From JBFIHF01 sp964411125 (lineage in GTDB: Bacteria > Myxococcota_A > Bradymonadia > Bradymonadales > Bradymonadaceae): DNA of 12,185 nt. Below, piece after piece: positions 1 to 7,463 of the stretch. Location: assembly GCA_964411125.1 (NCBI GenBank), contig CAYPJU010000123.1, positions 1 to 12,185 on the forward strand. Direction: 5' to 3'. The first letter of the stretch is position 1. Each line of letters starts with the position of its first letter. The notes below the pieces were generated by a model. It was not told the origin of the DNA, searched no databases, and saw only the letters and a program-made list of their open reading frames with translations. The position numbers were made by a program, and so were the translations under genes.

Positions 1-2
1 CC

Positions 3-680
3 GAGGGTCGAGCCGGACGCCATTTCGCAGAGAACGCCATGAAGGTGTACGACGTGGAAGTGCTGGGATTCGGCGTCGCGGACGAAACGATCGGAAAGCT
101 CCTTCTCGATGCCCAGCATGAAGCGATCGCGCGCGCCATCTCCGTGAACCGTCGGGTGACCGAGGTCACCGAGGAAGAACGAATGGCGGAGCTGCAGCGG
201 CAGTTGGATGCCGCGAAGCACGCCTCGACCCTCCTGCGCGCCGAAATCGATCAGGAAGTGGTCGAGCTTCAGGCGCGACTCGAACGCAGACGCGCAGAGG
301 TAGATCAAGAGCTCGCCGCGATGGAACGGGCGGGAGAGCTCGCCGCTGCCGAAGAAATGACCGCGGTCATCGAACGGAACCTCGCCGGGCGTAAGCTCCA
401 GCACACCGCGCAGATGGAGCGCCGCGCGCAACGCCTCGACCTCGAACTTCGCGAGCTGGCGGCACGGGTCGACGCTTCCACGGCGCACGCCCGGGCGGTG
501 AGCCCCCACCTCGTCCATGCGCTCCAGCGACTCGCCGACGAGGAGCTCCTCGGCAGACTGTCGGAGAACTTTTCGGAGCTCGCTGCCGTCGAGGGTCGAG
601 GTTTGCTCGAAACCGCCAGCAAGTTTCTCGACTTCGTCCCCCGGGCGTATCTACCGACGCTCGGTGGGGGGGCAGAATGA
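3..680 (+). CDS. SPFH/band-7 (flotillin-like) protein, C-terminal part, cut by left edge
   Basis: The reading frame is open from the first bases of the window to a TGA at 678-680, so the true start lies upstream; the ATG at 39 is probably internal. The visible 225 residues begin with the end of a band-7 fold (a short stretch around KVYDVEVLG, then an LLLDAQHEAI segment), as seen where SPFH domains pass into their tail. Roughly residues 45-190 are a long charged coiled coil rich in Glu, Arg, Ala and Leu. The end has a short hydrophobic LETASKFLDF-VPRAYLP stretch. SPFH proteins form large membrane-associated oligomers that organise membrane microdomains or proteases; that role is known for the family and inferred here. 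An alternative is another coiled-coil protein, since the diagnostic N-terminal half is missing. The gene converges on the ion channel gene. Confidence 0.6.
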   Translation, partial: EGRAGRHFAENAMKVYDVEVLGFGVADETIGKLLLDAQHEAIARAISVNRRVTEVTEEERMAELQRQLDAAKHASTLLRAEIDQEVVELQARLERRRAEVDQELAAMERAGELAAAEEMTAVIERNLAGRKLQHTAQMERRAQRLDLELRELAARVDASTAHARAVSPHLVHALQRLADEELLGRLSENFSELAAVEGRGLLETASKFLDFVPRAYLPTLGGGAE

Positions 681-883
681 CGTCCGGGGACTCACGTCCC
701 GGCGGCGGGGGGATAGACTCGAGCGAGGGTCCGGGTGTCGCCCGGCCCGAATCGACGCTCGATGTGCTCCCTTCCGACCTCTTCGGGACGTCGAAGACCG
801 CTGGCCCGGATCAGCGCATGGACGCCTTCCATGGTCTTGTCGGCGGGGATGGGTCCCGCAGCCAGCGAGATGGAGGCGCTGAC

Positions 884-1864
884 TCAGGCTGCGATCGCCG
901 CCCACTGACAGATGCGTCGGCGCCGGGGCTCTCGGCCCAGGGGGCGAGGCGATTCGAAAGCCGGAGTGATGGGAACGCCCGCAGCCTCCAGGCGATGCAC
1001 GTCGAGGGTCGGAGTCCGCGTAGATTCGGGTTCACCTTCGTCGACCGGCCCGGCCCGCTCGAGCAAAAAGTCGATCGCGAACTCGGTCCCTCCGAGGATC
1101 GACGGGTCCGGCCGGTGAGCCTCTTCGACCCCCTCACCGAGGATCTGCACGGCGTCGTGTAGCGACAGGAGATTTTCGGGGAGTGAGGCTCTCTCGTCGA
1201 GCGCGACGAGGTAGTGGACGACGGGGAAGACGAGGTGCCGCTCCGCGTGGAGCAAGAGTTGAGGGGTGAGGTCCTTCAGTTGAAGCGCAAGCCCCTCGAA
1301 GCGGTCCCCGTCCCAGCCGTTGGCGACGATTTCTCCAGCCGAGGATCCCAGGGAGTGAATCGCCAGGGCGAGGCGGCGCTTCTCGACGCCAGCCCTCACG
1401 ATCGGAATGATGTACGTGATCGCCAGGGTGACCGCGAAGAGTCCGCTGAAGGAGACCACCGACGACAGAAACCGCCAGCCCGGAGTCCCACCGACGTAGT
1501 CGCCCGTCCCGAGAGTGAACATCGTGAAGCCGATGAAGTAGAACCTGTCCAGCACTACTGCCGGCGCCGACGTCGTCGCGTCGACGACGGCATCGGGCGC
1601 CGCGAGATAGATGACAGCCCATCCCGTCCAAAGAAGCGCGGCCCATGTGAACACCACCCCCAGCAGGATCGCAGGAGCCGCGGCGAGCAACACTTTTCGA
1701 GAGCCGGTGATCCGGCGGACACCCCTCATGGTCCACCACACCGCGCGCGACACGGCATTGGTGATCGGTCCGCCCCCGCTGAGCGCGAGCGTACTCCAGG
1801 CGATGTCGACGACCACGGCCAGGACCACGAGGCCGCCGATGATTACGTAGGTCCAATCCATCAT
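884..1864 (-). CDS. Ion channel of the 2-TM/potassium channel superfamily with variant filter TLGTGDY
   Basis: This is a 326-residue inner-membrane protein. Residues 5-27 form an N-terminal membrane helix, 58-88 the outer pore helix segment, 107-123 the re-entrant pore loop and 131-155 the inner helix. The filter reads TLGTGDY at 117-123, the position of TVGYGD in potassium channels, so the Tyr of the signature is Thr. Residues 160-326 are a soluble, mostly helical C-terminal domain ending in an Arg-rich tail near 310-317. The start at 1864 is chosen because GAGGAG lies 5 bases upstream of the first of two adjacent ATG codons. The frame stays open for 64 more codons upstream, but that extension is Arg-rich and does not look like channel sequence. 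Passive ion conduction is expected; the ion is uncertain because of the filter. No partner gene overlaps it; the next minus-strand gene is at least 220 bases upstream. Confidence 0.8.
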   Translation of the reverse strand: MMDWTYVIIGGLVVLAVVVDIAWSTLALSGGGPITNAVSRAVWWTMRGVRRITGSRKVLLAAAPAILLGVVFTWAALLWTGWAVIYLAAPDAVVDATTSAPAVVLDRFYFIGFTMFTLGTGDYVGGTPGWRFLSSVVSFSGLFAVTLAITYIIPIVRAGVEKRRLALAIHSLGSSAGEIVANGWDGDRFEGLALQLKDLTPQLLLHAERHLVFPVVHYLVALDERASLPENLLSLHDAVQILGEGVEEAHRPDPSILGGTEFAIDFLLERAGPVDEGEPESTRTPTLDVHRLEAAGVPITPAFESPRPLGREPRRRRICQWAAIAA

Positions 1865-2086
1865 CCAGTCTCCTCGGCAACGATGGAACGACGACCGCCC
1901 GGAGGTTCGGTAGTGACCGGGCCACGCGGTTCGTCTTTCCTCGGCTCTCAACCGTAGGCGCGAGAAGCTCTTCGTGAACCGGAAGAGCTGGCCGTTCGGC
2001 CCGGCGACGTTTCGACCGGGCCTCCAGGCGCCCCCGAAACCGGAGTCCTCGGGCACGCTCGTTCGGACGCCGACAAGTTCCCGGCT
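1865..2086. other. Gap upstream of the ion channel gene
   Basis: This stretch separates the channel start from the possible small gene upstream. It holds the channel's GAGGAG ribosome binding site (about 1870-1875, minus strand). I could not pick out a convincing promoter or terminator hairpin. The channel frame is open through most of it, but the encoded residues are Arg/Ser-rich and look non-coding. Confidence 0.4.
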
Positions 2087-2326
2087 TCAAAAGTTCAACG
2101 CCTCGGAAACGTCGACGACATGGGTCTTCTGCGGCTTCAATGCGACGTTTTTCGGGATGATCGCGTCACACTCGACGCGGCCGGTGTGGCGAACGTTCGT
2201 CTGGCATTCCACGAAGACCGAGTCGGCCCCGCGCTCCTGGACCACTAGTTTGGAGCGCTTGTGAGGCCCCGGTAAAGCCCACAGCGGATGAGCGGGAGAT
2301 GAGAGAGAAATTCCAACGCACGTCAT
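2087..2326 (-). CDS. Possible small hypothetical protein (79 aa)
   Basis: The reading frame begins at ATG 2326, 42 bases after the lipoprotein stop, and ends in TGA. It lies in the same frame as the lipoprotein gene. The first 25 residues are poor in coding character, but from about residue 26 (KLVVQERGADSVFVECQ) third positions become strongly GC-biased. There the protein shows alternating hydrophobic residues typical of beta strands, with two Cys (in VECQ and VECD) 13 residues apart. No convincing ribosome binding site precedes the ATG; a GTG within KLVV is an alternative start. I recognise no family. It could be a small real gene, or the remnant 3' end of a larger, decayed one. Plus-strand frames over the same bases look like noise. 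Confidence 0.4.
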   Translation of the reverse strand: MTCVGISLSSPAHPLWALPGPHKRSKLVVQERGADSVFVECQTNVRHTGRVECDAIIPKNVALKPQKTHVVDVSEALNF

Positions 2327-2368
2327 TCTCGACGGCGGATCGTGCGGTTGCGGGGAGTTTAGAGGGAG

Positions 2369-3661
2369 TCAGGGAGCGACGACGTCGAGCAACCCTTTGA
2401 TGTCTTCTATCGCCTGCAATGCACCGGTCCGATTCGGAGCGTACATGCGTGTCGCGTCCCAGCCGGTTCCGTAGCACCAGCTGCGGGTGTCTTCGATGCA
2501 TTCGGCACGGACGACCGGCTCCTCGAGCATGAAGCCGACGACCGAGTCGCGTAGAAACCACGAGCGACGAAGGGTGCCGGTCGAATCGACGACGGCCTGG
2601 ACCGTCACGTCGTCGAGCCTGGCGCGCAGGGCAGCGCCGCGTAGAGTGTCGGCGTGGTTGCGCCCGGGGTAGGCCGTGTCGACGGCCGACTGGACATCGG
2701 CGTCGGAGTGCCATGGCACTTGCACGCCGGAAAGTCCGACCTGCCAGGCGCGACGGTCGACGCACGAGTCGAGCGGACCGATCCGAGCGTCGCCGTCAGG
2801 GAAGTTGCAGTTGGAGTAGACGATGGGATTCTGCAAGAACATGACCCCTTCCTTGAGCGCCCACCACGACACGACGGCGGCCACGTCCACACGGCGTTCG
2901 CGGCTCCCCGGAAGATGCGGCACCACGCGCCGACCGACGTAGTGCAGCCAGCCGCAAGCCGGTTCGCGGACGTCGTTGCCGTTGACCACACAGGGGGCAC
3001 GTTCCCCGCTGCACGTGCTGGTGACTGTGAGCGCATACGTGGCGTCGGTGGGGATTCGGTCCACGAAGCCGGACTCCAGGACGGCGCGGCTCGTGACGAA
3101 GACTTCGAGCCTGCGGGGGGTGTCGCTCGTCAAGACGATGTCGTTCCCCGCCTGCGCCTCGACGAGGATGCCCTCCGCCGTGAGCGGAACGTCGCCATCG
3201 AAGAGCGTCGTGCCCGACGGCTCCGTGAGCACCAAAACGGGGTCCCACGACCCCGACCGCCCCACGAGCTCGATCGACGTCGGCGTACCGTCCCATACAA
3301 ACGATTCGTAACGATGGACGTTGTAGTTCCCGCTCGAAAAGTCCTCATCGTGGGCCGCCGAGGAACACGGAACACCGCCGAGTTCGGTCTCCCAGCAGTC
3401 GGCCTGGTCGCAGGGGCGCAGTTGTTCGGGGACCGGCGGTGGTTGGCCGAGATCGGGGTCGCCCCCCAGGTCCGGCGCAATCGAAGGGCCCGCGTCGTCC
3501 GAGTGCATGTCGGCGGAGGGCATGTCGGAGGGTTCGGGCCGAACGTCGGCCCCGGCATCCACGCCGAAGTCCTCGTCGGCCGAGATGGTAGCCTCACCGC
3601 CACACGCGACGACGAGCAGCGCCACAGCGACCGGAGCGAGACGTTCGGGAAGACGAGCCAT
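2369..3661 (-). CDS. Secreted lipoprotein with PPC-like domain and unrecognised Cys-rich C-terminal domain
   Basis: This 430-residue protein starts with a short basic N-terminus, a hydrophobic core (residues 8-19) and the lipobox VVA-C20 followed by GG, so it should be cleaved by signal peptidase II and lipid-anchored. Residues 26-80 are an Asp/Pro/Gly-rich linker, common in myxobacterial lipoproteins. Residues about 105-217 look like a bacterial pre-peptidase C-terminal (PPC-like) beta sandwich: a DPVLVLTEPSG strand pair, then an ATYALTV closing strand. Residues 222-430 are a separate domain with Cys at 224, 236, 285, 300, 388 and 396, probably paired as disulfides, plus a VVSWWALKEGV motif and a WQVGLSGVQVPW motif; I do not recognise it. 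It follows the ArsC fusion gene by 31 bases, so co-transcription is likely. No clear Shine-Dalgarno precedes the ATG. The role is unknown; a glycan- or peptide-acting envelope function is a guess. Confidence 0.75.
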   Translation of the reverse strand: MARLPERLAPVAVALLVVACGGEATISADEDFGVDAGADVRPEPSDMPSADMHSDDAGPSIAPDLGGDPDLGQPPPVPEQLRPCDQADCWETELGGVPCSSAAHDEDFSSGNYNVHRYESFVWDGTPTSIELVGRSGSWDPVLVLTEPSGTTLFDGDVPLTAEGILVEAQAGNDIVLTSDTPRRLEVFVTSRAVLESGFVDRIPTDATYALTVTSTCSGERAPCVVNGNDVREPACGWLHYVGRRVVPHLPGSRERRVDVAAVVSWWALKEGVMFLQNPIVYSNCNFPDGDARIGPLDSCVDRRAWQVGLSGVQVPWHSDADVQSAVDTAYPGRNHADTLRGAALRARLDDVTVQAVVDSTGTLRRSWFLRDSVVGFMLEEPVVRAECIEDTRSWCYGTGWDATRMYAPNRTGALQAIEDIKGLLDVVAP

Positions 3662-3692
3662 GATCGTATCTTACGACGCCACCCCGAGGAAG

Positions 3693-4655
3693 TCACCGCG
3701 AAGGCTCGCCCCCGTTCCCGGTCGTCCATCGCTCGCGGCGCAATCGATACACGGCACAGTGGTCCTCGCCGAAGGTCCGCTCTTCCAGAAACTCGAACCC
3801 GAGCCGTTCGTAGAAGCGGCGGGCACCGTCGTTGTCGAAGAGCGGATCGATGAGGATCGACGCGACGGAGGGATCGGCGAAGCACCGTTCGATGGCGCGC
3901 GTCATGATCTCGGTACCGAATCCACGGCCGAGAAACTCCGGCGGTCCGATCCAGATGTCGATCGCCCGATGGCCGGGGCCGCAGTCCCCCCAGTAGTGCG
4001 ACTCCTCCGCGGCCGGGTCGATGATCTGCACGAACCCGATCGGCTGCCCGTTCACCTCCGCGACGAGCTGCTCGCGCCACTCCGGCTCTCTCGCCAGCTC
4101 CACCTCCCAGTTCCAGTCGTCGTTCGGATCGGCTGCCACGACGTGCGGCTCCTCGTCCCAGCTTCTCAGGGTCGGCAGGTCGACGAGAGTGGCCTTTCGC
4201 AGCGCGACTTCGTCGGATCTACCGCTGGCTATGGGGAGCTCGGCAAGCTCCTCGAGTTTGGCGCGAATAGAGTCGCGTGCGATCCGAAAGTGGTGCAGGC
4301 GTTGGTCTTCCGACAGGTCCTCATGCGGGCGGTCGGGATCCTCCAGCGGCCAGTGCAGTCGTCTCGCCGTCGATAGAAAGACCGGACACACCTCCTCGGC
4401 ACACAGGGTGATGACGAGGTCGACGCTCCCAGGGTCGGTGTCGTCGACCGATTTGGAGGTGTGCGCCCCGATGTCGATGCCGACCTCGGCCATTGCTCGG
4501 ATGGCGTGAGGGTTCACCCGAGACGGCGACGACCCCGCCGACTGCACGTGGACGGCGTCCCCGAATATCTCGCGGGCGAGCCCCTCCGCCATCTGAGAGC
4601 GTGCCGAGTTGGCGACGCAGAGGAAGAGGATCGATCGAAATGGGTGTTCGGGCAC
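3693..4655 (-). CDS. Fusion of thioredoxin-type arsenate reductase (ArsC) and AAC(6')-like GNAT acetyltransferase
   Basis: Residues 1-140 are a low-molecular-weight phosphatase-fold arsenate reductase. The P-loop is CVANSARS (C13 nucleophile, R19), the redox Cys pair is C85 and C90 in LCAEEVCPV, and the general-acid Asp is in the DPD at 106-108. This domain reduces arsenate to arsenite with thioredoxin as reductant. Residues about 148-307 are a GNAT N-acetyltransferase laid out like AAC(6')-Ib: an LRKATLVDLPTL start, NGQPIGFVQ, an acetyl-CoA loop LGRGFGTEI (242-250) and DPLFDNDGARRFYERLGF (270-287). The usual Gln/Arg before the loop is Leu. Such enzymes acetylate amines, including aminoglycosides; the substrate here is unknown. 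The GTG start is fixed by AGGAGG 5 bases upstream. The gene sits 42 bases after the kinase gene and 31 before the lipoprotein gene. A sequencing frameshift is unlikely to explain the fusion, since one frame runs cleanly through both domains. Confidence 0.88.
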   Translation of the reverse strand: MPEHPFRSILFLCVANSARSQMAEGLAREIFGDAVHVQSAGSSPSRVNPHAIRAMAEVGIDIGAHTSKSVDDTDPGSVDLVITLCAEEVCPVFLSTARRLHWPLEDPDRPHEDLSEDQRLHHFRIARDSIRAKLEELAELPIASGRSDEVALRKATLVDLPTLRSWDEEPHVVAADPNDDWNWEVELAREPEWREQLVAEVNGQPIGFVQIIDPAAEESHYWGDCGPGHRAIDIWIGPPEFLGRGFGTEIMTRAIERCFADPSVASILIDPLFDNDGARRFYERLGFEFLEERTFGEDHCAVYRLRRERWTTGNGGEPSR

Positions 4656-4660
4656 GGCAC

Positions 4661-4666
4661 CTCCTG
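4661..4666 (-). promoter_or_regulatory. Strong Shine-Dalgarno of the ArsC-GNAT gene
   Basis: On the minus strand AGGAGG lies 5 bases before a GTG codon at 4655-4653. It decides this GTG as the start, which places the CVANSARS P-loop 13 residues from the N-terminus as in other ArsC proteins. Confidence 0.8.
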
Positions 4667-4697
4667 GAACATCGAAGTTCGTCGGCGTTCGCGACGG

Positions 4698-7463
4698 CTA
4701 CTCTTCGGCGGGGGGGCGAGCGTCATGTGCAATGACCCGCTGCAGCTCCTCGAGATCGACCGGCTTTACCATGTGGTGGTCGAAACCCGCGTCCCGGGAA
4801 AGTTCACGATCTCGCTCCTGCCCCCAACCCGTCACCGCAATGATGAGAATGTCCTTCCCCCAGCTTTCCGCCCGAATTCGCCGGCACACCTCGTGACCAT
4901 CCAACTTCGGAAGCCCGATGTCGAGCAAGATGACGTCGGGCTCGACCTGCTTCGCCATCGACACGCCCTCCTCCCCATCGTAGGCGACATGTGCCTCGTT
5001 TCCGCGCGCCTCGAGCAGCGTCTGCAGCATGTCGGCGCCGTCCTCGTTGTCGTCGACGATCAGGATACGTAGGGAGGACGAAGTCTGGGCGTCGGGCTGC
5101 GGGTTCGCGACCGCCGCCTCGGAAGGTGCGTCCGTCACCGGAATTCGCACGACGAACTCGGACCCAGCGCCGGGACCGTCGCTTTTGGCCTCGACCGTCC
5201 CACCATGCATCTCCACCAACTGGCGTACGAGCGTGAGTCCGATCCCCAACCCCCCACGCGACTCGCCGTCGCTCGGCGCAGCCTGATTGAACATGACGAA
5301 GATCGCATCGAGGTCTCCCGAATCGATCCCGATGCCGCGGTCCGAGACGTAGACGACGACCTGGTCCCCCTCGTGGGTGACGGAGAGCCGAATCTGCCCT
5401 CCCGGATCCGAATACTTCGCGGCGTTACTGAGGAGGTTCACGAAGACCTGCGAGAGCCGCGTGGGGTCGGCGTCGACGAAGATCGGCTCCGCCGGACCGG
5501 TGACGATCAGCTCGTGATCAGCCTCGTCGATGAAGGGCTGCGCCGCCTCGACGGCGCTCTCGATGATGGTGGAGATCTCTGTCGTCTTCCTTCGAAGTTC
5601 GAGTTTACCGCGTGTGATCCGCGACATGTCGAGCAGGTCGTCGACGAGTCGGACCAGGTGTTCGACCTGGTTTTCCATGATCTCGACCGACCGCTCCGCT
5701 CGGTCGGGGTCGGGATCGTCGAGTTTGAGGACCTGAAGACCAGTCCGGATCGGTGCCAGAGGATTGCGAAGCTCGTGGGACAGGGTCGCGAGGAACTCGT
5801 CCTTCTTTCGGCTGGCCCTGGACAGGTCCTCCAGGGCTTGTTCGCGCTCTCGTTCGATACGTCGAAGCTCCGTGATCTCCACCACCGTGGCTCCGACGCC
5901 AAGAATCGTCCCGTTGACGTCGGCGACGGGAAAGAAGTTGGTCAACCAGGTACGCACGTCCGTCGACCTGGGCGTTCGGCCCACGACTTCGCGTGCCACC
6001 ACCGGGTCGCCGCCTCGCAAAACACCGCGCATCTCCTCCAACGTTTCTTCGGGAATGTCGGGTAGGATCTCCGGGAGTGATTTGCCGAGGTGTTCGTCCT
6101 GCCCGATACCATTGATGTCGGCGAGCGCGGGGTTCACCTTGATGAACCGAAGCTCGTGGTCGTAGATGCCGATCCCGATGGGCGCGTTGGTGACCAGGGA
6201 GTCGAGCAAGGCCGCTGCATTTGCGGCCTCGGTTCGCGCCGCGGCGAGCGCCTCTTCGTTACGCTGCTGCTCGCTGATGTCGGTGTTCGTCCCGAACCAG
6301 CGAATCACATTGCCCTCGTCGTCCTTCAGGGGCTCCACGCGGGTGAGAAACGGCCGGAAGACACCGTCTGCGCCACGTAGCGGGAACACCATCTCGAACG
6401 ACTCTGCCGTCGCGATCGAGTGACGCCACCGGTCGAGTACCCGCTCCAGAACGTCCGGATCGTGGACCGATTGCCAGCCCCACCCTTCCATCTCCCCAGG
6501 GGTCGTGCCCGTGTATTCGTACCAGCGCTGGTTGTACCAGAAGATCTCGCCGTTTGGGTTCGCCATCCAGCACAGCTGGGGGATCGACTCGGCGAGGGTG
6601 ACGAACTGCCGCTCTCGTTCGCGTTGCTGCGCCTCCTGACGACGCCGCTCCGTGATGTCGCGGAAGACCAGCACGCATCCGACCGTCTCCCCGTCCTTGC
6701 GGATCGGTGCAGCGCTGTCGTCGATCGGAACCTCGGTGCGGTCTTTCCGGACGAGGATGGTGTGGTTCGCGAGGCCGACGACGACTCCCTCCTTCAGGGC
6801 GCGCAGCGCGGGGTTCTGTACCGGTTCCCGCGTGTCCTCGGCCACGATCTCGAAGACCGTCTCCAACGACTGACCCAGCGCGTCGCCGGCCTTCCAACCC
6901 GTCAGCGACTCGGCGACGGGGTTCATGTTCGTCACGCGGGCCTCGAGGTCCGTCGTGATGACCGCGTCCCCGATGCTGGCCAACGTCGTGCGGAGCAACT
7001 GGCGCTCCTCCTCGACCGCAGCCATCGCCGCCTTCACCTCGGCCGTCCGCTCTCGAACGATCTGCTCGAGCGCTTCTGGAGACCGCATGGAGAGTAGCGT
7101 GGGCGCAACCCTGATCAGGGCGAACACGGTGAGCCAGGAGACCGCGGCGGTGAGAAACTTGAGCACCCCGGCGAGGCGGTATGCCGGCCACCAGAAGATG
7201 ATCGCCTCCATCAGGTGCGTGGTGCCGCACAGCAGAATGAAAGCGGCGAAGAGGAGGAAGATCGACCGGAACGGGAGGTCGTCCCGGCGGCGCATGAAGT
7301 AAGCGAGCGTCACCGGGATCGCGAAGTAGGCGGCCCAGATGCTGAGGTCGGAGAGAATGTGGAGCCACCCGTGAGCGGGCGCCCACGTTCCGCAATGCCA
7401 GCGGGCAGGGAATCCAGACGGGTCGAAGAGCCGGCTGAAGAAGTGGAATAGGTCGCTGTTCAT
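4698..7463 (-). CDS. Hybrid sensor histidine kinase with ETR1-like (ethylene-binding) membrane domain, three PAS domains and receiver
   Basis: This is a 921-residue membrane sensor. Residues about 34-125 hold three membrane helices matching the plant ETR1 sensor: SDLSIWAAYFAIP, LLCGTTHL, and a VLKFLTAAVSW helix ending in LLSMRSPE. D39, Y46, I49, P50, C79 and H83 match ETR1 D25, Y32, I35, P36, C65 and H69 with identical spacing; Cys and His bind the copper that holds ethylene. PAS-like domains follow at about 152-273, 286-400 and 412-535. The HisKA helix carries H563 in SHELRNPL. The ATPase domain (660-777) has N680 in NLLSNAAKYS, DRGIGID and GGLGIGL. The C-terminal receiver (798-915) has D804/D805, phospho-acceptor D848 and K900. 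The start at 7463 has GGAG 5 bases upstream and gives an ETR1-like N-terminus; the frame extends 68 codons further but looks non-coding. No separate output regulator or HPt gene is visible nearby. The ligand is inferred. Confidence 0.9.
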   Translation of the reverse strand: MNSDLFHFFSRLFDPSGFPARWHCGTWAPAHGWLHILSDLSIWAAYFAIPVTLAYFMRRRDDLPFRSIFLLFAAFILLCGTTHLMEAIIFWWPAYRLAGVLKFLTAAVSWLTVFALIRVAPTLLSMRSPEALEQIVRERTAEVKAAMAAVEEERQLLRTTLASIGDAVITTDLEARVTNMNPVAESLTGWKAGDALGQSLETVFEIVAEDTREPVQNPALRALKEGVVVGLANHTILVRKDRTEVPIDDSAAPIRKDGETVGCVLVFRDITERRRQEAQQRERERQFVTLAESIPQLCWMANPNGEIFWYNQRWYEYTGTTPGEMEGWGWQSVHDPDVLERVLDRWRHSIATAESFEMVFPLRGADGVFRPFLTRVEPLKDDEGNVIRWFGTNTDISEQQRNEEALAAARTEAANAAALLDSLVTNAPIGIGIYDHELRFIKVNPALADINGIGQDEHLGKSLPEILPDIPEETLEEMRGVLRGGDPVVAREVVGRTPRSTDVRTWLTNFFPVADVNGTILGVGATVVEITELRRIEREREQALEDLSRASRKKDEFLATLSHELRNPLAPIRTGLQVLKLDDPDPDRAERSVEIMENQVEHLVRLVDDLLDMSRITRGKLELRRKTTEISTIIESAVEAAQPFIDEADHELIVTGPAEPIFVDADPTRLSQVFVNLLSNAAKYSDPGGQIRLSVTHEGDQVVVYVSDRGIGIDSGDLDAIFVMFNQAAPSDGESRGGLGIGLTLVRQLVEMHGGTVEAKSDGPGAGSEFVVRIPVTDAPSEAAVANPQPDAQTSSSLRILIVDDNEDGADMLQTLLEARGNEAHVAYDGEEGVSMAKQVEPDVILLDIGLPKLDGHEVCRRIRAESWGKDILIIAVTGWGQERDRELSRDAGFDHHMVKPVDLEELQRVIAHDARPPAEE

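Noticed and set aside
687..700. Hairpin GGGAC/GTCCC just after the SPFH stop as a terminator
   Set aside because: A 5-base-pair stem without a U-tract is expected by chance at this GC content.
884..2056. Longer channel protein starting at 2056
   Set aside because: The extra 64 residues are Arg/Ser-rich with no membrane or signal character, while GAGGAG sits just before the ATG at 1864.
2654..3853. 399-codon plus-strand open frame antisense to the lipoprotein
   Set aside because: Its product is Arg/Val/Gly-rich low-complexity sequence with no domain, a typical shadow of the GC-rich gene on the other strand.
4680..4696. Hairpin CGTCG/CGACG just after the kinase stop as a terminator
   Set aside because: Only 5 base pairs with a 7-base loop and no U-tract; the next gene starts within 42 bases, so an operon is more likely.
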